Assembly: GCF_002953715.1 (NCBI RefSeq) | Contig: NZ_CP025012.1 | Span: 2,232,001-2,296,000 of the forward strand | Reading direction: 5' to 3' | DNA length: 64,000 bases | Origin: Rhizobium leguminosarum | GTDB taxonomy: Bacteria; Pseudomonadota; Alphaproteobacteria; Rhizobiales; Rhizobiaceae | Part shown: positions 58,461-64,000 of the stretch, in pieces | Numbering within the stretch: position 1 is the first letter of the stretch | Layout of the letters: each line of letters starts with the position of its first letter | The notes under the pieces: model-generated | Told to the model about the DNA's origin: nothing | Seen by the model: only the letters and a program-made list of their open reading frames with translations | Database searches by the model: none | Position numbers and translations under genes: made by a program

Positions 58461-58575
58461 GCTGGCAGAATGCCTGTCGCCGCGCTGGCAGAATGCCTGT
58501 CGCCGCGCTGGCAGAATGCCTGTCGCCGCGCTGGCAGAATGCCCGTCGCCGCGCTGGCAGGATGCCCGTCGCCGC
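58461..58575. repeat. Five tandem 23-bp repeats (minisatellite)
   Basis: Five copies of a 23-base unit begin at 58461, 58484, 58507, 58530 and 58553; the last two have 1-2 changes. Each unit contains GGCA-GAA-TGCC and longer imperfect arms, so it can fold into a small hairpin. The array fills most of the 310-base gap between the divergent LpxH-like and phosphatase genes. 23 is not a multiple of three, which argues against coding. Confidence 0.92.
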
Positions 58576-58656
58576 CAGGCCTGCCGGCCATGTTGCCCTG
58601 CGCATTCAGGGCGTTCATGATGGCGGCGATTCATATCCGACAATGCGGGATGGCTG

Positions 58657-59406
58657 ATGCGTCTTTTTCTCGTTCGCCACGGCGAATCCCTCGGCAACAT
58701 CAACGAACAGGCCTACCGCCAATTCGGCGATCACAACGTGCCGCTGACGCGGTGGGGCCATCGGCAGGCACTTGAGGCAGGCGGCGTGATCGCCTCCTAT
58801 CTCAAGGCATTGCCGAGCGCCGGTTTCGGCAAGCTGCAGATCTGGTATTCGCCCTTTCTGAGGACGCGGCAGAGCAAAGATGCGCTGCTCGAAGCCCTGC
58901 CGGAAAGCGTCGTCGGCGATATCAGGGAAGATTATCTGCTGCGCGAGCAGGATTTCGGTCTCTTCACCGAAATCTATGACCACGCCGAACAGAAGCAGAA
59001 GTTTCCCGAGGAGTTCGAAAAATGGGCGAGGCTGCGCAGCAACAGCGGCAAGTTCTACGCACGACCGCCGGATGGCGAAAGCCGGGCGGATGTGGCCCAG
59101 CGGGTGCGCCTGTTCCTCCAGACCGTCATGCACGACGCCGAAAATAGCGACCACAACCTCGTGATCGTCGGTCATGGCGTCACCAACCGGGCGGTCGAAA
59201 TGAATTTCCTGCACCGCCCTGTCGAGTGGTTCGAGCGCTCCGACAATCCTGGCAACGCCGATATCACGCTGATCGAGGGGACGCGCTCGCAAGGATACGA
59301 GTCGATCCTGCTGCATCAGGCCGCCGACCGGCAGCCGGGACAGGAAGGCGAACTGCGCGATGCCTATGGCGCCGACGTGACGCTTACGCCGAAGCCGATT
59401 GCATAA
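58657..59406 (+). CDS. Histidine phosphatase (phosphoglycerate-mutase superfamily)
   Basis: A 249-residue enzyme. LFLVRHGESLGN supplies the RHG catalytic His, SPFLRTRQSKDAL the second Arg, and VIVGHGVTNRAVEM the second His. Length and YLLREQDFG fit broad-specificity phosphatases. The substrate is unknown. The ribosome site is weak. The 23-bp repeat array ends 81 bases before the start. Confidence 0.85.
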   Translation: MRLFLVRHGESLGNINEQAYRQFGDHNVPLTRWGHRQALEAGGVIASYLKALPSAGFGKLQIWYSPFLRTRQSKDALLEALPESVVGDIREDYLLREQDFGLFTEIYDHAEQKQKFPEEFEKWARLRSNSGKFYARPPDGESRADVAQRVRLFLQTVMHDAENSDHNLVIVGHGVTNRAVEMNFLHRPVEWFERSDNPGNADITLIEGTRSQGYESILLHQAADRQPGQEGELRDAYGADVTLTPKPIA

Positions 59407-59437
59407 CTCCTTAAATCGAACCGCCGCAAAGGTCTGT

Positions 59438-59462
59438 GGCGGGTTGCGCAAGGCAACCCGCC
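59438..59462. terminator. Hairpin between convergent genes
   Basis: A perfect 10-bp stem (59438-59447 with 59453-59462) with a 5-base loop, between the phosphatase stop and the RND stop. It has no strong T run on either side. Confidence 0.5.
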
Positions 59463-59473
59463 AACTCTTCACC

Positions 59474-62400
59474 TCAGCTCGGCGACGTCACCGGCGCAGC
59501 TTCCTGCCCGGCCGGAGCCTCCTCATTCACAGTCTCCGGCCGCTTCGTCCTCAAGAGACGCAGCACGAAGACGAAGAAGACGGGAACGAAGAAGATCGCC
59601 AGCACCGTCGCCGAGATCATGCCGCCAAGCACGCCCGTGCCGATGGCATTCTGGCTCGCCGCACTTGGCCCGGTGGCGATCGCCAGAGGCACCACGCCCA
59701 AAGTGAAGGCGAGCGAGGTCATGATGATCGGCCGGAAGCGCAGACGGGCGCCTTCGATCGCGGCATCCATCAGCGACTTCCCCTCAGCAAACCCGTCCTT
59801 GGCGAATTCGACGATCAGGATGGCGTTCTTCGCCGACAGCCCGATGATCGCGATCAGGCCGACCTTGAAGTAGATGTCGTTAGACATGTCGCGGCTCATC
59901 ACCGCGAGCACGCAGCCGATGACGCCGAGCGGCACGACCAGCATCACCGACAGCGGGATGGACCAGCTCTCGTAAAGCCCCGACAGCAGCAGGAAGACGA
60001 AGAGAATGCTGAGGCCGAACAGGAACGGCGCCTGCGATCCTGATCTGAGCTCCTCCAGCGACTGGCCGGTCCATTCGAAGCCGAAGCCGTCGGGAAGTTC
60101 CGAGGCCAGCCGCTCCATTTCGACAATTGCCGCGCCCGATGAATATCCAGGCGCCGGAGCGCCCGAAATGCGCACGGAGGGGTAGCCGTTATAACCGACG
60201 ATCTGCGCCGGTCCCTTCTGCCATTCGGCGACGGAGAAGGACGACAGCGGCACCATGCCGCCGCTCGCATTGCGGACATTGAGCTTCATCAGGTCTTCCG
60301 CCTGAAGCCTGCTCTTGTCCTGCGCCTGCACGATGACGCGCTGCATGCGGCCCGAATTCGGGAAGTCGTTGACATAGCTCGATCCGAGATTGGCGGTGAT
60401 CGTGCTGTTGATGTCGGCGAAGGCGACGCCGAAGGTATTTGCCTTTTCGCGATCGATGACCAGCACGAGCTGGGCCGAGTCAGGCATGCCCTCAGGGCGG
60501 ATACCGGCGATGATGGGATTCTCAGATGCCTTGCCGAGCAGCATTCCCGCCGCCTCGGTCAGTGCCGCCTGGCCCTTCGCCCCGCGATCCTGAAGGCGGA
60601 AAGTAAAGCCGTTGGTCGTGCCGAAACCTTCGATCGGCGGCGGCGACAGCGCGAAGGACGTGGCATCCTTCAGGCCGAACAGCTGCATATTGGCGCGGTT
60701 GGAAATCTCCTGCACCGAATTGCCGGCGCCGCGTTCGGCCCAGTCCTTGAGCGTGACGAACACCAGGGCGGCGTTCGGTCCCTGCCCGGAGAAGCTGAAG
60801 CCCTGGATCGCGACGACATTGGCAACGGCCGGCTCCTTCTTGAAGATCGCCTCGATGCTTTCGAGCGAGGCCACCGTGCGGTTGCGGCTCGCCTCCGGCG
60901 GTCCCTGCACGTCGACGATCAGGAAGCCCTGATCCTCATCCGGCACGAAGCTGCTCGGCAGGTTGACGAAGAGATAGCCAAGGCCGACGAGCAGCGCGAC
61001 ATAGACGGCCATGACCCGCCAGGAGCCCTTGGCCAGTCCCCCGACGGTGCGGGCATAACGGCCGGTCAGGCGGTCGAAGTTGCGGTTGAACCAGCCGGCG
61101 ATGCCCTTCTTCTCATGATGTCCTTTGATCGGCTTCAGGAAGGTGGCGCAGAGCGCCGGCGTCAGTGACAGCGCCAGGAAGGCCGAAAACAGGATTGAAA
61201 CAACCATGGTCAGGCTGAACTGGCGATAGATGATGCCGGTTGAACCCGGGAAGAACGCCATCGGCACGAAAACGCAGGAGAGAACCAGCGTAATCCCGAG
61301 GATCGCGCCGGTGATCTGCCGCATCGCCTTCTTGGTCGCGTCCTTCGGTGATAGCCCTTCCACCGCCATCAGCCGCTCGACGTTTTCCACCACCACGATG
61401 GCGTCGTCGACGAGAATGCCGATGGCAAGCACCATCGCGAACATCGTCAGCACGTTGATCGAGAAGCCTGCGGCATACATGACGGCAAGCGTCCCGAGCA
61501 GCGCGACGGGCACGACGAGCGTCGGAATGATCGTGTAGCGGAAGCTCTGCAGAAAGATGAGCATAACGACGAAGACGAGCGCGACGGCTTCTGCGAGCGT
61601 ATGCGCCACCTTCTCGATCGATGCCGAGACGAACGGGCTGGTATCATAGGGAACGGAATATTCGACACCCGCCGGAAAGAAGCGTGAGAGCTCCTCCATC
61701 TTCGCCTTGACCAGGTTGGACGTGTTGACGGCATTGCCCGTCGACGACAGCTGGATGGCGATGGCAGCACTCGGCTGCCCGTTCAAGCGGGTGGAGAAGC
61801 TGTAGCTCTCGCTGCCCTCTTCGATGCGCGCGACATCACGCAGCCTGACATTTGATCCGTCGGCATTGGCGCGCAGCACGACGTCTCCGAACTCCTTGAT
61901 GTCGGTCAGTTGCCCCTTCACCAGCACCGTCGCCGTCAGGTCCTGCGAGATCGGATTGGGCGCCGCGCCGATCTGGCCAGCTGCGACCTGGGCGTTCTGC
62001 GCCGATATCGCCGCGCTGATGTCGGATGCGGTGAGGTTCAGGCCGACCATCTTGTCGGGATCGATCCAGATGCGCATCGCCCGCTGCGACGCAAACAGCT
62101 GCGCGCGGCCGACTCCGTCGAGACGGCGCAGCTCGCCGATGACGTTCCGGTTGAGATAGTCGCCGAGCGCCACCTCGTCGGTCTTCCCGTCCGTCGAGGT
62201 CAGCGAGATGAACATCAGGAAGCCGGACGATGCCTCCTCGACCGTGATGCCCTGATCCTTGACGGATTGCGGCAGCCGCGGTTCGACGCGGCGTATCGCG
62301 TTCTGAACGTCGACGGAGGCCTGGTCTATATCGGTGCCGGCCGCAAAGGTCGCGGTGATCGTCATTGCGCCCGATGTATCCGACGTCGACTCGAAATAGG

Positions 62401-62626
62401 AAAGGTGCTCGACCCCGTTCAGCTCTTCCTCGATCTGGCGGGTGACGCCCTGATAGATATCCTGCGGCGATGCGCCGGGATAGCTGGTGGTGATGCTGAG
62501 CTGCGGCGGCGCGACCTTGGGATATTGGGCGACCGGCAGGAACGGCAGCGCGATCAGGCCGGCGATGGAGATGAAGATCGCAAAGACCCAGGCTAGGATC
62601 GGGCGATCGATAAAGAAACGTGCCAT
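59474..62626 (-). CDS. RND multidrug efflux pump, inner membrane subunit (HAE1/AcrB type)
   Basis: A 1050-residue AcrB-like transporter. The N-terminus MARFFIDRPILAWVFAIF and the proton-relay Asp pair in GILVDDAIVVVENV (about res. 405-418) are clear, and the two halves repeat as expected (GLSAKNAILIVEFAKD in the second). It pumps amphipathic drugs with a periplasmic fusion protein and an outer-membrane channel. It is translated just after the fusion-protein gene (5 bases apart). No outer-membrane factor is in the window. Confidence 0.95.
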   Translation of the reverse strand: MARFFIDRPILAWVFAIFISIAGLIALPFLPVAQYPKVAPPQLSITTSYPGASPQDIYQGVTRQIEEELNGVEHLSYFESTSDTSGAMTITATFAAGTDIDQASVDVQNAIRRVEPRLPQSVKDQGITVEEASSGFLMFISLTSTDGKTDEVALGDYLNRNVIGELRRLDGVGRAQLFASQRAMRIWIDPDKMVGLNLTASDISAAISAQNAQVAAGQIGAAPNPISQDLTATVLVKGQLTDIKEFGDVVLRANADGSNVRLRDVARIEEGSESYSFSTRLNGQPSAAIAIQLSSTGNAVNTSNLVKAKMEELSRFFPAGVEYSVPYDTSPFVSASIEKVAHTLAEAVALVFVVMLIFLQSFRYTIIPTLVVPVALLGTLAVMYAAGFSINVLTMFAMVLAIGILVDDAIVVVENVERLMAVEGLSPKDATKKAMRQITGAILGITLVLSCVFVPMAFFPGSTGIIYRQFSLTMVVSILFSAFLALSLTPALCATFLKPIKGHHEKKGIAGWFNRNFDRLTGRYARTVGGLAKGSWRVMAVYVALLVGLGYLFVNLPSSFVPDEDQGFLIVDVQGPPEASRNRTVASLESIEAIFKKEPAVANVVAIQGFSFSGQGPNAALVFVTLKDWAERGAGNSVQEISNRANMQLFGLKDATSFALSPPPIEGFGTTNGFTFRLQDRGAKGQAALTEAAGMLLGKASENPIIAGIRPEGMPDSAQLVLVIDREKANTFGVAFADINSTITANLGSSYVNDFPNSGRMQRVIVQAQDKSRLQAEDLMKLNVRNASGGMVPLSSFSVAEWQKGPAQIVGYNGYPSVRISGAPAPGYSSGAAIVEMERLASELPDGFGFEWTGQSLEELRSGSQAPFLFGLSILFVFLLLSGLYESWSIPLSVMLVVPLGVIGCVLAVMSRDMSNDIYFKVGLIAIIGLSAKNAILIVEFAKDGFAEGKSLMDAAIEGARLRFRPIIMTSLAFTLGVVPLAIATGPSAASQNAIGTGVLGGMISATVLAIFFVPVFFVFVLRLLRTKRPETVNEEAPAGQEAAPVTSPS

Positions 62627-62631
62627 CGACC

Positions 62632-63804
62632 TTACTCCGGCTTCTTGGCGTCACCGGACGCGAGCTGACCATCCCGCCACTCTTCCGGCGCGACCTCTGC
62701 GCCCGGCTGCAGCTTCTGGCCGCCGTCGACGACGAGACGTTCGCCTGCCGACAGGCCGCTTTCGACCACCCACTCATTGCCGGCGGATTGACCAAGCTCG
62801 ACGTCGCGCGGTTGCGCCACATCTCCCTCCTGGACGACATAGACCTGCGCCTTGCCGTCGGCCGTGCGGATGACGGCGCGCTGCGGGATGAGGATTGCTT
62901 TCTCCCGGACGGCTTGCTCGATGCGGACACGCACATAAAGGCCCGGCAGCAGGTCGCCCTTCGGATTGGGGAATTCACCGCGAAGGGTGACCTGACCCGT
63001 CGTCGCATCGACGCTGGCGCTGCTGAAGAGAAGCTTACCGGCTTCGCCATAGTCCGTGCCGTCGTCGAAGACGAGTTTGATGTCGGCCTTGCCTGGCTCG
63101 GTCGATGTGAGGCTGCCGTTCTCGACTGCCCGCTTCAGTGCCAGCAGGTCCCCGGAGGATTGCATGAAGTCGGCATAAACGGGGTCGATCTGCTGGATCA
63201 TCGCCAGCGCATCGCCGCCATCGGCCGTCACCAGCGCGCCTTCCGTCACCAGCGCGCCGCCGATGATGCCTGATATAGGCGCACGAACTTCGGTATAGCC
63301 GAGATTGATCTTCGCTTCGTCGAGTGCGGCCTGCGCCAGCGCGACATCGGCATCGGCCTGGGCAAGGGCGACGGCTGCCGCATCGTATTCGATACCGCTT
63401 GCAACATCGCGGTCGCGCAGCGACTTCTGCCGGTCCAACTGCTGGCGGGCATTCAGCTGCGTCGCCTTGGCACGCTCGAGGCTTGCCTCGGCACTTGCCA
63501 CCCGGACCCGAAATAGCGCCGGATCGATCCGGTAGAGCACGTCGCCCCGATGAACGAGGCTGCCCTGCTCGAAGACCCGTTCCTGCAGGATGCCGGAAAC
63601 CCTGGCCCGCACTTCCGAGACGCGCGTTGCGGCAATGCGGCCGGGCAATTCGCTGACCACGGGAAGCGGGCGGGCACTGAGCGTCAGGACGCTGACGGCA
63701 GCAGGCGGCATCGCGCCACCTTCCTGTGCGTGAGCCGGAAGACCTGCGCCCAGGAAAAGTGCCAGCGTTAGCGCGTAACACAATGATTTCGTACGAAGAA
63801 GCAT
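62632..63804 (-). CDS. RND efflux membrane fusion protein (AcrA type)
   Basis: A 390-residue periplasmic adaptor. A signal peptide (MLLRTKSLCYALTLALFLGAGLPAHA) is followed by the lipoyl/barrel-sandwich half (RVSEVRARVSGILQERVFEQGS), a coiled-coil hairpin (about res. 85-150), the second lipoyl half (VRAPISGIIGGALVTEGALV) and the beta-barrel. It lacks a lipobox Cys. I start at 63804; a GTG at 63849 lies just upstream. First gene of the pump operon. Confidence 0.93.
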   Translation of the reverse strand: MLLRTKSLCYALTLALFLGAGLPAHAQEGGAMPPAAVSVLTLSARPLPVVSELPGRIAATRVSEVRARVSGILQERVFEQGSLVHRGDVLYRIDPALFRVRVASAEASLERAKATQLNARQQLDRQKSLRDRDVASGIEYDAAAVALAQADADVALAQAALDEAKINLGYTEVRAPISGIIGGALVTEGALVTADGGDALAMIQQIDPVYADFMQSSGDLLALKRAVENGSLTSTEPGKADIKLVFDDGTDYGEAGKLLFSSASVDATTGQVTLRGEFPNPKGDLLPGLYVRVRIEQAVREKAILIPQRAVIRTADGKAQVYVVQEGDVAQPRDVELGQSAGNEWVVESGLSAGERLVVDGGQKLQPGAEVAPEEWRDGQLASGDAKKPE

Positions 63805-63839
63805 GTTCAAAGGCCTTCCCGATGGTCCCGCTGGGATCC

Positions 63840-63876
63840 AAAAAAGCACAGCCCGCCGACATGACGTTCGGCGGGC
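63840..63876 (-). terminator. Terminator-like hairpin in the RND operon leader
   Basis: A perfect 9-bp stem (63851-63859 with 63868-63876) with an 8-base loop. On the minus strand it is followed, 5 bases on, by six T. No minus-strand gene lies upstream of it, so it falls between the operator region and the fusion-protein start and could attenuate the operon. Confidence 0.6.
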
Positions 63877-63918
63877 CTCCTGAGCCGACAGATAGTCGAT
63901 ATTTTTTCGCTTTTCAAG

Positions 63919-63936
63919 ATACCTACCGGTCGGTAT
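63919..63936. promoter_or_regulatory. TetR-type operator of the RND operon
   Basis: An 18-base near-perfect palindrome, ATACCTACC/GGTCGGTAT (8 of 9 paired), of the form bound by TetR-family regulators of RND pumps. It sits between the pump operon and the start of a divergent reading frame at 63964. Confidence 0.7.
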
Positions 63937-63963
63937 GATAGCATTATCATATTTGGAGTTCCC

Positions 63964-64000
63964 ATGGCCCGGCGATCCCGGGAGTGATACTGATCCTCTC
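63964..64000 (+). pseudogene. Start of a divergent TetR-like regulator, with an early stop
   Basis: An ATG with GGAG 5 bases upstream begins MARRSRE, a common opening of TetR-family efflux repressors, but a TGA follows at 63985-63987. Dropping one base there would continue as DTDPL, which fits the family better. Only 37 bases are in the window. It may be a frameshifted gene, a sequencing error, or a different start outside view. Confidence 0.35.

Noticed and set aside
58461..58575. CRISPR-like array
   Set aside because: The 23-bp units are directly adjacent with no spacers, and there are no cas genes nearby.
58406..58657. Short repetitive reading frames over the 23-bp array
   Set aside because: The unit length is not a multiple of three, so every frame is open only because the array lacks stops; there is no ribosome site.
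63035..63862. A 275-codon frame starting at an ATG with AGGAGG upstream in the RND leader
   Set aside because: Most of it is out of frame inside the fusion-protein gene and unlike any protein. Only its start may matter, for leader control.

Overview
The window looks like a chromosomal segment of a Rhizobium of the etli/leguminosarum type. The evidence is the GC-rich coding style, the alphaproteobacterial cell-cycle kinase CckA, a TTGN11CAA operator upstream of recA, short palindromic repeats that I recognise from rhizobial intergenic DNA, and a giant coiled-coil protein resembling the Rhizobiales growth pole ring protein (GPR of Agrobacterium, RgsE of Sinorhizobium). All names come from reading translations and motifs; no database was searched. 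I see no IS element, prophage, CRISPR array, rRNA or tRNA gene. The region is core-like, with ordinary housekeeping genes and a few accessory-looking insertions.

Layout. 1-4.3 kb: the tail of a c-type cytochrome, monothiol glutaredoxin, two tandem Bcr/CflA-type exporters and a BAAT-type hydrolase. 4.3-12.2 kb (minus): two inositol-monophosphatase paralogues, ttcA, glsA, rpsD, a HerA-like ATPase, murI and a TrmJ-like methyltransferase. 12.2-19.3 kb: a FUSC-type membrane protein, a secreted protein, icd, a GNAT, a GST, an AraC/GyrI regulator and a LysE exporter. 19.4-25.5 kb: alaS, recA and a pseudouridine catabolic pair (psuK-psuG). 25.7-31.3 kb: cckA, a FliO-like protein, a DUF1062 protein and dksA. 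31.5-38.0 kb: a SixA-like phosphatase, a YcjX-YcjF pair, a secreted protein, folP-folB-folK and a DUF922 protein.

38-51 kb is the most interesting part. It holds a candidate small RNA with an anti-Shine-Dalgarno hairpin, a 2Fe-2S ferredoxin and a free-standing Hpt protein. The 6.9-kb GPR-like gene follows, preceded by a perfect CtrA box lying between two GANTC (CcrM) sites. Next come a secreted protein, a stand-alone glycyl-tRNA-synthetase-like catalytic core with its own promoter and possible leader peptide, a D-Ala-D-Ala carboxypeptidase and a GAF-GGDEF-PilZ protein.

51-64 kb: an Mla-type lipid transport operon (STAS-permease, ATPase, MlaD, lipoprotein), a dipeptide epimerase, an MFS transporter, an LpxH-like phosphoesterase, a 5 x 23-bp minisatellite, a histidine phosphatase and an RND efflux operon. 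The RND operon has a TetR-type operator and a terminator-like hairpin in its leader. The divergent regulator at the window edge appears to stop after seven codons.

Functional threads are cell-cycle and polar growth control (CckA, CtrA box, GPR, Hpt), envelope maintenance (Mla operon, FUSC protein, carboxypeptidase, LpxH-like, MurI, epimerase), translation and stress (AlaS, RpsD, TtcA, TrmJ, DksA, RecA) and efflux.
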